Part shown: positions 33,591 through 45,714 of the stretch, in pieces
Position numbering within the stretch: position 1 is the first letter of the stretch
Layout: each line of letters starts with the position of its first letter
Source: Neorhizobium galegae
GTDB lineage: Bacteria > Pseudomonadota > Alphaproteobacteria > Rhizobiales > Rhizobiaceae
Length of the DNA stretch: 64,000 nucleotides
Direction of reading: 5' to 3'
NCBI RefSeq assembly: GCF_021391675.1
Contig: NZ_CP090095.1
Coordinates: 1,555,501 to 1,619,500 of the forward strand
Translations under genes and position numbers: made by a program
The notes under the pieces: generated by a model
Told to the model about the DNA's origin: nothing
The model's database searches: none
The model's input: only the letters and a program-made list of their open reading frames with translations

Positions 33591-35867
33591 ATGAACCAGC
33601 GGCCCGTTTTTCTCACTCGACCCCGGCAGGAGCCCCGCAAGGAAGAGGTTCCGGAGCTGGACATGGATGGCCTGATCGCCATCATCCGGCGGCAATGTCG
33701 GGTGGTCGGCCTCTGCGTCGCGGTGTTCCTGGCGCTCGGTATCGGCTACCTCCTCACTGCCGTGCCCCGATATACCGCTAGGACCAGCGTGCTGATCGAC
33801 CGCGGCAACCGGCAGGTCGTCGAGCAGTTGTCGACGATCGGCGGGGTCCTGGACGACGAGGCGTCGGTCCTCAGCCAGGTCGAGCTGCTGCGCTCCGAGA
33901 CGATAGGCCTGTCGGCGGTCGACAGGCTGAAGCTGCAGGACGATCCGGAATTCATGGCCGGTCGCCGCAACCTGATACTTGCCGTGGCTTCGGACCTGCG
34001 GTCGATGCTGCAGGTCGGGCAATGGCTGCGAGGAGACAGCCAGTCCGGTCCCGATCGGATCGAGGCAAATCGCCGTCAGGCGCTCGCCATGCTTCTCGGC
34101 AATATGAAGGTTTCGCGCGTTGGGCGTTCCTATGTCCTGGAAATCGCATTCACGGCCCCGTCGCCGCGCCTTGCCGCAGCGGTCGCCGGCGCGATTGCGG
34201 ATGCCTATCTGACCGACAAGCTGGATGCCAAATACGATGCCACAAGGCGGGCCGGCACCTGGCTGCAGGAGCGTATCGAGGAACTGCGGCAGCGCTCGCT
34301 GGAATCGGATCTGGCGGTCCAGCGGTTTCGCGCCGAAAACGGCCTTGTCACCGCCAACGACAGGCTCGTCTCCGACCAGCAGCTCACGGAGCTGAACAGC
34401 GCGCTGATCGTGGCACGGGCTGATACCGCCAGAGCACAGGCACGCTCCGACCGCATCGAGGCGATCATCGCGCGGGGGCAAGGTGAGGCGATCGTCACCG
34501 ACGCGCTGGACAGTTCGGTGATCAGCTCGCTGCGCGAAAAATACCTGGAATCGTCGAAACGGGAGGCCGAGATCAGCAGGCGGCTGGGACAGGGCCATGC
34601 CCAGGCCGCCCGCCTTCGCCAGGAGATGGCGGAATATGACCGACTGATGTTCGACGAACTCAGGCGGATCGCCGGGAGCTATCAAAGCGAGCTTGAAGTC
34701 GCGCAGTCCCGCGAGCGCCAGATCACCCTCGGCGTTGGCAACGCCACCGATATCAGCGTCACCGCCGGCGAAACGCAGGTGCAGCTGCGGGAGCTCGAAC
34801 GGGCCGCTGAAACCTACCGGAACCTCTACCAGACCTTCTTGCAGCGTTATCAGGAAGCCGTGCAGCAGCAGTCGTTCCCGGTCACCGAGGCTCGCATCAT
34901 TTCCCGTGCCGTGCCGCCGACAGGCGCCAGCGAGCCGCGGCTGTCGCTGGTGCTTGCGCTTTGCCTCGCACTCGGCTGCGGCTTCGGCGGAGCGGTCGGG
35001 GCATTCCGCGAGTTCCGGGACCGGTTCTTCCGTACCGGTGAACAGGTGAGGGAGGTTCTGGGCCTGGAATATCTCGGGTCGGTACCGCTGGTGGAACTGC
35101 CGACGGGCAGCAGGCCGTCCACCGAGCCGGAGAAGGGCGAGGTCCACAGGAAAAACGAGCTGTCCGGTTTTGCGACCGTGCATCCGTGCTCCGCCTTTGC
35201 CGAGACGCTGCGCAGCGCCAGGATCGCGGCAGACGTCCATATCGACAGGCCTCACAAGGTCATCGGCATCGTCTCCGTGCTGCCGGGCGAGGGGAAGTCG
35301 ACGATCGCCGTGAATTTCGCCCAGGCGCTGGCCGGGAGCGCCAGGACGCTGCTGATCGATGCGGATCTTCGCAATCCGGGTGCCACGAGGGCGCTGGGCC
35401 AGCATGCGGAAGAGGGGCTGATCGAAGTGCTGCTGGAAGGCCAGACGCCGGCCTCCGCGATGTTGATCGATCCGGAGACCGGCTTGAGGTTCCTCCCAGC
35501 GGTCGTAAAGCGGCGGACACCTCATTCGTCGGAACTTCTGGCATCGCCCGCCATGGCCAGGCTGTTGGCGCAGGTGGCCGGCGACTTCGATTATATCGTT
35601 CTCGACCTGCCACCGCTCGGCCCCGTCGTCGATGCGAGGGCCATCGCCCCGCGTGTCGACGGCTTCGTCATGGTCGTCGAATGGGGCGAGACATCCCGAA
35701 AAGCGGTCAGGGATACGTTGAACGCCGAACCGCAGATCGCCGGCCGTTGCCTCGGCGTCATCCTCAACAAGGTCGACGTCGGCAAGATGAAACTTTACGA
35801 GGGATACGGGTCGTCGGATTATTACGCGTCGCGTTACTCACACTATTACCATGAAAACGCGTCCTGA
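33591..35867 (+). CDS. Polysaccharide co-polymerase with tyrosine-kinase domain (Wzc/ExoP type)
   Basis: A 758-aa inner-membrane protein. It has a Wzz domain with a first membrane segment at about residues 40-62 (VVGLCVAVFLALGIGYLL), a long periplasmic coiled region, a second membrane segment near 445-465 (LSLVLALCLALGCGFGGAVG), and a C-terminal BY-kinase with Walker A VLPGEGKSTIAVNF, LLIDADLRNPG and VLDLPPLGPVVDA. The tail YGSSDYYASRYSHYYHENAS has seven tyrosines in its last 20 residues, the expected autophosphorylation cluster. It controls chain length and couples to the export channel encoded just upstream. Confidence 0.93.
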   Translation: MNQRPVFLTRPRQEPRKEEVPELDMDGLIAIIRRQCRVVGLCVAVFLALGIGYLLTAVPRYTARTSVLIDRGNRQVVEQLSTIGGVLDDEASVLSQVELLRSETIGLSAVDRLKLQDDPEFMAGRRNLILAVASDLRSMLQVGQWLRGDSQSGPDRIEANRRQALAMLLGNMKVSRVGRSYVLEIAFTAPSPRLAAAVAGAIADAYLTDKLDAKYDATRRAGTWLQERIEELRQRSLESDLAVQRFRAENGLVTANDRLVSDQQLTELNSALIVARADTARAQARSDRIEAIIARGQGEAIVTDALDSSVISSLREKYLESSKREAEISRRLGQGHAQAARLRQEMAEYDRLMFDELRRIAGSYQSELEVAQSRERQITLGVGNATDISVTAGETQVQLRELERAAETYRNLYQTFLQRYQEAVQQQSFPVTEARIISRAVPPTGASEPRLSLVLALCLALGCGFGGAVGAFREFRDRFFRTGEQVREVLGLEYLGSVPLVELPTGSRPSTEPEKGEVHRKNELSGFATVHPCSAFAETLRSARIAADVHIDRPHKVIGIVSVLPGEGKSTIAVNFAQALAGSARTLLIDADLRNPGATRALGQHAEEGLIEVLLEGQTPASAMLIDPETGLRFLPAVVKRRTPHSSELLASPAMARLLAQVAGDFDYIVLDLPPLGPVVDARAIAPRVDGFVMVVEWGETSRKAVRDTLNAEPQIAGRCLGVILNKVDVGKMKLYEGYGSSDYYASRYSHYYHENAS

Positions 35868-36118
35868 GCCGATGCCGGTTTCCATCGGCACCGTAACCGG
35901 GATGAAAACAGCAAGGGAGAAGCCTGACAACAGCCGATGATCTTTTCTGAAGCGTTAAACTGCAATGTTTGGCATAAGCCCGGGATGCTACGAATCGCTG
36001 TATGTCTCGGATTCGCCGCATTCCGGGGGACATCACAATGGTGTTCTCAGTGCTTGCGACTGGCACATTGCGCGCATCGACGTGCACGTTTCACTTAAAG
36101 ACTGACGGGTTCCGTTAG

Positions 36119-38194
<2,076 letters not shown>

Positions 38195-38195
<1 letters not shown>

Positions 38196-39502
38196 TGACA
38201 GCCGCCGCCCAGCCCCTCAGCGACGAATGCGAACAAACGTTCGACGCCGCACCGGGGCTGGCCACGGCAGCTGCCACATCGCCACGCAAAAGCGTGGTCG
38301 TCTATGCGATGAACTACGCGCCGGAAACCGCCGGCGTCGGCAAATATACCGGCGAAATCGCCGAATATCTCGCCGCCGAGGGCATGGACGTCACGGTGGT
38401 GACCACCCCGCCGCATTACCCCGGCTGGTCGGTCCAGGCCGGATATCGGAACCGCTATTCTTCAGGCATCGAGGGGCGCATCAAGGTGCTGCGGTCGCCG
38501 TTGCTGTTGCGCCGAAAGATGAGGGGTATCTGGCGGCTCCTGGCGCCGCTCTCCTTCGCGCTCACCTCGGCGCCTCTGGTCTTCTGGCAGATCCTGCGGC
38601 ATCGCCCGGTCACGGTATTTTGCGTCGAGCCGACGCTGTTTGCGGCTCCCGCAGCCCAGCTTGCCGCCAAATTGGTCGGCGCCCGCACTGTACTGCACGT
38701 CCATGACATGGAAGTGGATGCGGCATTCGCCGTCGGGCACCTGAGTTCAAAGACCTGGCTGAAGAGGCTTGGCCACGCCTTCGAGCGTAGCGTGCTCGGC
38801 CGGTTCGACCAACTGGTCGCCATTTCCAACCGCATGGCCGAAGGCCTCGCCCTGAAGCACGTTCCGGCTGCCAAAGTATCCGTTGTCCGCAACTGGGTGG
38901 ATCTCGCGCAATTCCATCCCATGGAAGACGTCAGCCCCTACCGGGCTGAACTCGGTTTCGGCCACGAGGATTTCGTCGTTCTTTATTCAGGCAGCATCGG
39001 CGCCAAACAGGGCTTGAACGTGCTGCTCGACGCAGCGGAGCGTCTGAAGGACGAGCGGCGCATTCATTTCGTGATCTCCGGCGAGGGACCGCAGAAGCCG
39101 GAACTCGAAGCCCGTTACGGCCATCTTGAGAATCTCCGTTTCCTGACCTTCCAGCCCTATTCCCGGCTGAACGCGTTCCTCAACATGCCGGATCTGCACG
39201 TGCTCCCGCAGGACAGGAGCGCCGCCGACCTGACGCTGCCTTCGAAACTCGGCGGCATGCTTGCCTCGGGAAAGCCCGTCCTCGTCACCGCCGACGAGGG
39301 CACGGAACTGGCGCAGTTCGTCGGGAGCGCCGTCTATCTCACTCCGCCCAACGACCCGGAAAACCTCGCGGCCTGTATTTTTCGCGCGATGTCGGAACGG
39401 GATGCATGGCAGCCACAGTTTCAGACGGTCCTGGTCCAAAACCTTTCAAAACGGCCGGCCATCATCGCCATCAAGCAGTTGATCGACGGCGGCAATCCAT
39501 GA
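38195..39502 (+). CDS. WcaI-like glycosyltransferase (GT4 type)
   Basis: A 435-aa glycosyltransferase of GT-B fold. The N-terminal domain VVVYAMNYAPETAGVGKYTGEIAEYLAAEGMDVTVVTTPPHYPGW is the WcaI signature from colanic acid clusters, and the C-terminal donor domain has VLYSGSIGAKQGLNVLLDAAERL, VISGEGPQKPELE and VLPQDRSAADLTLPSKLGGMLASGKPV. WcaI is described as a fucosyltransferase; given gmd and fcl directly upstream, fucose transfer is a fair guess here. The start overlaps the fcl stop and the end overlaps the next start (ATGA). Confidence 0.88.
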
Positions 39503-40401
39503 AGGTCGCCGGCCACGTCCTCGCCTACAACGTCGATCGTTTTCTGCCGCACGTTGTCGAGAACTGCGGCCGCTTCGTCGACAAGATCTTCATCGTGCTT
39601 CCGGAGCGTCCCTGGGCCTATCTGCCCGGCTCCCGCGCCACGAAGAGAAACCCCACGACCAGGGAAAAGGTGGAGGAGGCAATCGCCGCCGCCCGCGCAA
39701 AAGGCGTGAGTTGCGAGATCGAGGTGATCTGCAGCGACTTCGAAACCGAGGAAGACACCCGCAACGACTGCCTCGACCGCGCGATCCGCGAAGGTTACGA
39801 CTGGCTGGTCATCCAGGATGCCGACGAGTTCTATCTGGATAGCGGCTGGGAAACGCTGCTCGAATTCATGGCGGCGGACCGCAGGCATGACCGCGTCCTG
39901 ACGCCATGGCACAATTTCTGGAAAACGCCCGAGCTGGTGCTGACCAGCGGCGATGGCTCGATCAGGGATGTCAACGCGGGGTTTGCGATCCGCTGCAAAA
40001 GCGGCGTTCGCTTCGATGCGGCCCGAAGGACCACCCCTGCTGCGACCATCCTCTTCGATGCGCCCTGCTACCACTACGGTTACGTCATGAGCGACGCCGA
40101 GATGTGGGAAAAGATCACCAGTTGGGGACATGCCCATCAGGTGAATGCGCAAAAATGGTTCCGCCTGAAATGGCTCGGATGGACACCCGCCCATTCCTAC
40201 CTCCATCCGGTCACGCCGCTGTTCTGGCCGAAGGCGATCCGCTTTCCCGGCAGGCAACCCGCCTTCGCCTCTCCTTTCATGAACCCGAGCCAGGAAGCCG
40301 CACCGCTCGGTTTTGTCGATTTCCTGGAAAACATGCTTGCCGACCGTGCGACGGACGTCCGCATCGTCGCGCGAAAATTATTGAGAAGGTCAACCGTGTA
40401 G
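39499..40401 (+). CDS. Glycosyltransferase family 2-like protein
   Basis: A 300-aa protein beginning MKVAGHVLAYNVDRFLPHVVENCGRFVDKIFIVL. WLVIQDADEFYLDSGWE contains the DxD-like metal site (DADE) of GT-A glycosyltransferases, and a Trp-rich acceptor region follows (WHNFWKTPEL, WFRLKWLGWTPAHSYLHPV). It lacks membrane segments. The length and motifs fit an inverting enzyme related to GT2 or a DUF-type variant; the sugar is unknown. It overlaps the upstream gene by 4 nt, so it is part of the same transcript. Confidence 0.75.
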   Translation: MKVAGHVLAYNVDRFLPHVVENCGRFVDKIFIVLPERPWAYLPGSRATKRNPTTREKVEEAIAAARAKGVSCEIEVICSDFETEEDTRNDCLDRAIREGYDWLVIQDADEFYLDSGWETLLEFMAADRRHDRVLTPWHNFWKTPELVLTSGDGSIRDVNAGFAIRCKSGVRFDAARRTTPAATILFDAPCYHYGYVMSDAEMWEKITSWGHAHQVNAQKWFRLKWLGWTPAHSYLHPVTPLFWPKAIRFPGRQPAFASPFMNPSQEAAPLGFVDFLENMLADRATDVRIVARKLLRRSTV

Positions 40402-40419
40402 CCGTAGGTCGCGTTTTCG

Positions 40420-41955
40420 ATGAGTGTGTCAGTACGGCTAATCTCGGGCTCGATCGCCAATGGGGCGTTGCTTGCCGCCAATGTCCTGATCCAGACGATC
40501 AGCGTGCCGATTATGCTCGGCTGGTGGTCGGCGCAGCAATTCGGGCTCTGGGTCCTGCTGCAGACGCTCCATTCCCTCTCCGTCGTCTTCGACCTCGGCC
40601 ACCAGAATTATCTCGGTTATGAATTCCAGCGCCTCGGCACCAGGGAGGCCGCAAGGCGGGACTTCGCCTCGTCCATCCCGGCCGCCATTCTGCTGGGAAC
40701 CGCACTGCTGTGCTGCTGGACGGCTGTCCCGGCCTTCGGATGGGCCGACGCGTTGTTCGGAGACTTCGTTCCTGCGGAGCTGATGGGCGACCTTTCAGGC
40801 TCGATGACCGTCTATGCGCTCACCTGGCTCGTCACCAGCTCCGTCGGCGGCATCCTCGGGCGGGCGCTCATCCCTTTCGGCTATTATGCGAGAATGGCGT
40901 GGTGGCGGTTTGCGCTGCTGGTGTGGGTCAACCTCGCGGCGCTCGCGGCAGTCCTTTCCGGCGGAAATGTCCTCGACGCCGTGATCGCCTCGTCGGTCGC
41001 CAACGTCATCGTCAATATCGGCGTGCATCTCGATTGCTTTCGTCTCTGGCGGCGCGAAGAAATCGGCTTTGCCGTCCCCGATCTGCGCAGGGGCTGGTCC
41101 AACCTCACGCGGAGCCTGTTCGTATCGTTCCGCGAACTGCTCGCCATCGGAAACCAGCAGGGCGTCCGGTTGCTGATCGCACCGCTGGCCGGCGTCAGCC
41201 TTCTCGCAGCGTTCACTGCGACCCGGACGCTGTCGAATATCGCGACCCAAGGCATCAACGCATTGGCGGGTCCGGTCGAGCCGGAACTCTTGCGCTATCT
41301 GAGGGAAGGGAAGAGCGAACCTGCGGAAACCACGGTCACCCTCAGCTGGCTATTCGTGCTTTTCATCATCAGCCCCGCCTGCCTTCTGCTCCAGTGGGTG
41401 GCCCCCGGCCTTTTCCTGTGGTGGACCCGCGGCAACTTCCATCTGGACCCGCTGCTGTTCGGCTCGCTCGGCGCCTGCGTCATTGTCTACGGTTTCGCCC
41501 AGCCGATGGTTTCGATCGTCCGGGGAAACAATATTCTGCTGCCGCAGATCGTCGCAAACGTCGCGTCTCTGCTGATCACGGCGATCGGTTGTTATCTGAC
41601 GTTGACCTCATGGGGGCTGCCGGGCGCCGGTTTCTCGCTGCTGGCGGCCGAGATCGCCAGCTTTCTGATCTATGCCGTGGCCGCCCGCGCCGTGCTCCGA
41701 AAGCTGCGGTTGAGCCTGCCCGTCCATGCCTTCGCCGCATCCCTTTGCGGCTGCGTCTCGGTCATCGCCAGCCTGTTCGCCATGGCAATCTTGCCGCAAT
41801 CGGCAGGTTGGTCATCCATTCCGGCCGTGATCGGCTCGCTGCTGGCGGCGGGTATGACCTACCGGACTTTGCCGCCTCACATACGAGCCGTCCTCCTGCG
41901 TCGCGTTCCAAACCTCACCCGGAGGCGGACCGCTCTCATGGGGGATCGGCCATGA
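40420..41955 (+). CDS. wzx: Wzx-type polysaccharide flippase
   Basis: A 511-aa inner-membrane protein of the MATE/PST (MOP) superfamily with about twelve to fourteen hydrophobic segments, starting LISGSIANGALLAANVLIQTISVPIMLGWW, a typical Wzx opening. The role is to flip lipid-linked repeat units to the periplasmic face. It stands between glycosyltransferases and the putative polymerase, as in other Wzx/Wzy clusters. The gap to the upstream gene is 18 bp with no strong ribosome site, and its end overlaps the polymerase gene by 4 nt. Confidence 0.85.
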   Translation: MSVSVRLISGSIANGALLAANVLIQTISVPIMLGWWSAQQFGLWVLLQTLHSLSVVFDLGHQNYLGYEFQRLGTREAARRDFASSIPAAILLGTALLCCWTAVPAFGWADALFGDFVPAELMGDLSGSMTVYALTWLVTSSVGGILGRALIPFGYYARMAWWRFALLVWVNLAALAAVLSGGNVLDAVIASSVANVIVNIGVHLDCFRLWRREEIGFAVPDLRRGWSNLTRSLFVSFRELLAIGNQQGVRLLIAPLAGVSLLAAFTATRTLSNIATQGINALAGPVEPELLRYLREGKSEPAETTVTLSWLFVLFIISPACLLLQWVAPGLFLWWTRGNFHLDPLLFGSLGACVIVYGFAQPMVSIVRGNNILLPQIVANVASLLITAIGCYLTLTSWGLPGAGFSLLAAEIASFLIYAVAARAVLRKLRLSLPVHAFAASLCGCVSVIASLFAMAILPQSAGWSSIPAVIGSLLAAGMTYRTLPPHIRAVLLRRVPNLTRRRTALMGDRP

Positions 41956-43571
41956 CAGCGAGCGGAGGTCTGGCGGGCGGTGATGCTGCATTTGGCAGGC
42001 GTTCCCTGCGGCGGCGGTTTTATTCCGGCAATGCCCGTTATGTCGCCAAGGCCCGCTGGGGCGTGGTTGTTTTGGTCTTGCTCTGCTCGGCGATCCAGGT
42101 GGGGGTATCGCCGGATATCACCAGCATGTTCTGCGCCGTGTCAGCCGGTCTGATCGGGATACTGGTATTTTGCTACTGCACCAAACCTAGCCGGATCGAG
42201 CGTCATACGATCTCGACGCTGGTGGTGCTCGGCTTCCAGGTCCACTCGACCTTGGCCGCCCTGATCGTCCAGACCCTGGTCTGGAAACCGATCACCTTCA
42301 ACCTCGAGGCGCCGGTAGCCACGTTTTCCGTTCTGGCACTTCTGCAGCTATGGGCGGTGGCGCTGCACTGGTTCTATGCGCAATCGCGGGTAATGCAGGC
42401 CGTGACGATCACGATCCGCCAAAGGATGTTTGCGCCGCTCGGCCTCTATCGTTCGCCCACAAACCGGCAATTGTGGTCGATGGGGCTGCTCGGGTCGTTC
42501 GCCTCCCGGTACGCGCATGCCGACCGCTGGGGCGAGGGCAATTTCGGCGATATCGCCTTCAAACTACTCGCCGGCCTGTCGCAATTTTCTGTCGCACCCT
42601 TTCTGATCCCGATCGCCGGCTACCTCCTCGATCCGCCGGACGGCAAGCGCACGGTCAACTGGCTCGCGCTGACCGTCTACAGCACCCTGACGCTTTATAT
42701 CGCGCTGGCGCGCAACAGCCGCGGCGTGTTCGCGGTCAACGTCATGACCGTGGTGATCTGCCTCGCCGTCGCGATAGTGATCGGGCGCTTCATCCTGACG
42801 AGGCGGCGGATGATCTGGATGGCGGTCGCCGTCCTCCTCAGCCCCATCCCAGCGGGCATCCTCTCCGATCTTGCGACCGCCATGGTCATTGCCCGCGACG
42901 ACCGCTCCGACATCTCGTCGCAGGATCTCGTCCTCTCGACCATCGGCACATATTTCGATGGAGAGGCGCTGCGGTCCCGGCAGGAGACGGACCGGATCCT
43001 GGCCGAGGGCAGCTATAACGAGATCTATGTCGACAACCCGCTGCTGGCGCGCTTCGTCTCCACCAAATACATCGACCATAACATCGCCCTTGGCCTTTCG
43101 CTGTCGCAGACCGGAGAAGGGTTGGCGCGTGAAAATGCCGTCAACCAGCTGTTATTGCTGCTTCCGACGCCGGTTCTGAATTTTTTCGCGCCCGAACTCG
43201 ATAAATCCAGCAACGCCTTTTCGTCCGGCGATTATTACAACTTTCTCGTTACCGGCGACGAGCTGGGAGGGTATCGCACCGGCTCGTCGATCGCCGATGG
43301 CTTCGTCCTTCTCGGCGCGTTTTATGTGGTGGTGTTCGCCATCTTCGCCTTGGCGAATTTCATGATCGGCGATGCGCTGACGATCCGGATGCGGGACGGA
43401 CATGTGCTGCTTTCTGCGCTCGCCTGCATCTGCATCGTCCGCTTCTTCATGAACGGCCTCATGGACGAATCCGTCGCGGTCCAGGCCGGCAATCTTGTCC
43501 GAGCGCTGCCGCAGACAGTGCTGCTTTATGTGCTGATGTTCTGGCTGACGAGGGGTGTGAAGCTGAGATGA
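41952..43571 (+). CDS. Putative Wzy-type polysaccharide polymerase
   Basis: A 539-aa membrane protein with about ten hydrophobic segments, including VVVLVLLCSAIQVGV, FCAVSAGLIGILVFCYC, VIARDD-flanked helices and VVVFAIFALANFMI. A long periplasmic loop of about 150 residues lies between residues 305 and 440 (SSQDLVLSTIGTYFDGEALRS through LVTGDELGGYRTG), the usual feature of Wzy proteins. Sequence conservation in this class is low, so the call rests on topology, size and position next to Wzx. The frame is open far upstream across wzx; ATG at 41952 with ATGA overlap is the natural start. Confidence 0.7.
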   Translation: MTASGGLAGGDAAFGRRSLRRRFYSGNARYVAKARWGVVVLVLLCSAIQVGVSPDITSMFCAVSAGLIGILVFCYCTKPSRIERHTISTLVVLGFQVHSTLAALIVQTLVWKPITFNLEAPVATFSVLALLQLWAVALHWFYAQSRVMQAVTITIRQRMFAPLGLYRSPTNRQLWSMGLLGSFASRYAHADRWGEGNFGDIAFKLLAGLSQFSVAPFLIPIAGYLLDPPDGKRTVNWLALTVYSTLTLYIALARNSRGVFAVNVMTVVICLAVAIVIGRFILTRRRMIWMAVAVLLSPIPAGILSDLATAMVIARDDRSDISSQDLVLSTIGTYFDGEALRSRQETDRILAEGSYNEIYVDNPLLARFVSTKYIDHNIALGLSLSQTGEGLARENAVNQLLLLLPTPVLNFFAPELDKSSNAFSSGDYYNFLVTGDELGGYRTGSSIADGFVLLGAFYVVVFAIFALANFMIGDALTIRMRDGHVLLSALACICIVRFFMNGLMDESVAVQAGNLVRALPQTVLLYVLMFWLTRGVKLR

Positions 43572-44605
43572 GGCTCCTCTATATCGGCGCAGAATCAGGG
43601 ACCAGCCTGCAGCGGGCAGCGGCATTCGGGCGTATCGGCTTCGATGTTCTGCACCTGTCTCCCTATGCCCACCTGCCGCCTCATTGGGCGCCGTGGCTGA
43701 ACAGGGCCGGCGGACCCGGCATTGACCGCCGCGTGGCAAACGGGCTCGGCCGGCGGATCGGCGATCAGCATTTCGATTTTGCCCTGGTGGATTGCGGCGA
43801 TGTGGTCGGACCAACCGCCATGAACGTCATCCGCACGGCGGCGCCGATCATCGTCAACTACAACGCCGACAATCCCTATCTGGACCCGTCTCCGGAACGC
43901 CTCCGCTGGAGCATCCTTCACCGCGCCCTCCCGCACTACGATCTGGTCGTCGCCGTACGCCGCAACGGCATCGAGGAGATGATGGCGAGGAGAGGTGCAA
44001 GGCGGATCGAGACGATCTGGCAGAGCGCGGACGAGGTCGTGCATCGCCCCCTGTCGCCGACGCTGGAGGAGAAAAGCCGACGGTCTTCCGATGTCGTTTT
44101 CGTCGGGACATGGATGCCGGCGCGCGGCGCCTTCATGGCGCGGTTGATCGAAAGGGGCGTGCCGTTCGCGATCCATGGGTCCCGATGGCAAAGAGCGCCG
44201 GAATACCGGCTGCTCCGCCCGTTTATCCGCTCCGATCACCTTGAAGGCGCAGACTACACACGCGCAATTGCCGGCGCGAAAATCGGTCTGGTTCTGCTGA
44301 ACGGCCAGAATGCCGACCTGCATACGACGCGATCGGCCGAAATTCCCGCCATCGGCACCGCCATGTGCGCCGCCCGCACTCCGCATCATCAACAGCTCTA
44401 CAAGGAGGGCGAGGAAGCGATCTTTTTCGATGGAGCGGATGACTGCGCGGAGGCTTGTAAAAGTCTGCTGGAGGATGACGGCAGGCGCCAAACGATCGCC
44501 GATGCCGGGCACCGGCGCACGTTCGAAAATAGGACCTATAACGAGGTCCTGGCCCGCCGGATCGTCGACCAAGTCGCCGACATGAAACATGGCGGCGCCC
44601 CATGA
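43568..44605 (+). CDS. CgeB-like glycosyltransferase
   Basis: A 345-aa protein of the CgeB-type glycosyltransferase 1 group. It begins MRLLYIGAESGTSLQRAAAFGRIGFDV and ends with a GT-B donor domain: VVFVGTWMPARGAFMARLIERGV, GLVLLNGQNADLHTTRSAEIPAIGTAMCA and KEGEEAIFFDGADD. This family transfers sugars in spore-coat and polysaccharide pathways; donor and acceptor are unknown here. It overlaps both neighbours by 4 nt, so translation is coupled through the run of glycosyltransferase genes. Confidence 0.8.
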   Translation: MRLLYIGAESGTSLQRAAAFGRIGFDVLHLSPYAHLPPHWAPWLNRAGGPGIDRRVANGLGRRIGDQHFDFALVDCGDVVGPTAMNVIRTAAPIIVNYNADNPYLDPSPERLRWSILHRALPHYDLVVAVRRNGIEEMMARRGARRIETIWQSADEVVHRPLSPTLEEKSRRSSDVVFVGTWMPARGAFMARLIERGVPFAIHGSRWQRAPEYRLLRPFIRSDHLEGADYTRAIAGAKIGLVLLNGQNADLHTTRSAEIPAIGTAMCAARTPHHQQLYKEGEEAIFFDGADDCAEACKSLLEDDGRRQTIADAGHRRTFENRTYNEVLARRIVDQVADMKHGGAP

Positions 44606-45714
44606 GGAAGACGGAGGCGCGCAATGACGGCATTCTGTTTCTGGCTCTGGACACCTACGGCCGGATAGGCGGTATCCAGCGCTTCAACCAACGGGTTATC
44701 GCTGCCCTGGCCGAGATCTCTAGCGACAAGGGCTGGACGCGGCCGGCCGTCCACGTCATGCGCGATGGCAGGGCCGATATTCCCGAAACCACAGCGGCCG
44801 CAATCCGCGCCTTTGGCCGTCGGCGCCTGGGCTTCATCGTCCACTCGGCTGTCGCTGCCCTCAACTGCAGAATCCTGTTCCTCGGGCATATCAACCTTCT
44901 GCCTGTCGGGCTCATCTGCAAGCTGCTGTCTCCAAGAATCAAGCTCGTGCTCTTCGTCCACGGCGACGAGGTCTGGAACGATCCGGCCTATCGCCGGATG
45001 CGGTTTTATGAACCGCTTATGGCAAGAGCCCTCAGCCGGATCGCCTCCGTCAGCGCCTTCACTGCAAGCCGGATGCAGAAGGCGTTCAACCTTCCCGCCG
45101 AGACGTTCACGCTCTTTCCGAACGCCGTCGATGGCATCGACCGGAAGCCCGTTCAGGAAACGAATCGCTGCAACATCCTGACGGTCGCCCGGCTGGATCG
45201 GCATGACCGCGGCAAGAATATCGACGCCCTGATCAAGGCAATGGCCCTGCTCAAGCGCTGGAACGTGGAATGCATCCTCCGGATCGTCGGCGAGGGGCCG
45301 CTCAGATCAGAACTGGCGTCGTTGGCACGCGAGCTCGCGGTCGAAGAGAGGGTCGAATTCCTGGGCCGCGCATCGGATGCGAGACTGGCCAAGGCCTATG
45401 CACAAGCCAGCCTTTTCGGGATGCCCTCGTCCAAAGAGGGGTTTGGCATCGTTTTCCTCGAGGCCTGGCTGCACGGCCTGCCGGTGATCTGCGGCACGCA
45501 GGATGCAGCGGTGGAGATCATTGCCGACGGGATCGACGGGTATGCGGTGAACCCATGGGATATCGAAGCGCTGGCCGCGAAAATCGCGACGCTTCTCGCC
45601 GATCCGGACATGGCAGCGGCAATGGGAGAGGCGGGGGCCGAAAAGGTCCGCTCTCGCTATCTCATGGAGCACTTCAAAGGAAATCTCGAAAAAATCATCG
45701 CGGAGCTGCCATGA
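44602..45714 (+). CDS. Glycosyltransferase family 4 protein
   Basis: A 370-aa GT-B retaining glycosyltransferase. N-terminal: FLALDTYGRIGGIQRFNQRVIAAL. C-terminal: LTVARLDRHDRGKNIDALIKAMALL, LRIVGEGPLRSELASLARELAV and the nucleotide-sugar motif MPSSKEGFGIVFLEAWLHGLPVI with the E-x7-E pair. One sugar of the repeat unit is added; which one cannot be read. Four-nt ATGA overlaps at both ends place it inside the operon. Confidence 0.88.
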   Translation: MRKTEARNDGILFLALDTYGRIGGIQRFNQRVIAALAEISSDKGWTRPAVHVMRDGRADIPETTAAAIRAFGRRRLGFIVHSAVAALNCRILFLGHINLLPVGLICKLLSPRIKLVLFVHGDEVWNDPAYRRMRFYEPLMARALSRIASVSAFTASRMQKAFNLPAETFTLFPNAVDGIDRKPVQETNRCNILTVARLDRHDRGKNIDALIKAMALLKRWNVECILRIVGEGPLRSELASLARELAVEERVEFLGRASDARLAKAYAQASLFGMPSSKEGFGIVFLEAWLHGLPVICGTQDAAVEIIADGIDGYAVNPWDIEALAAKIATLLADPDMAAAMGEAGAEKVRSRYLMEHFKGNLEKIIAELP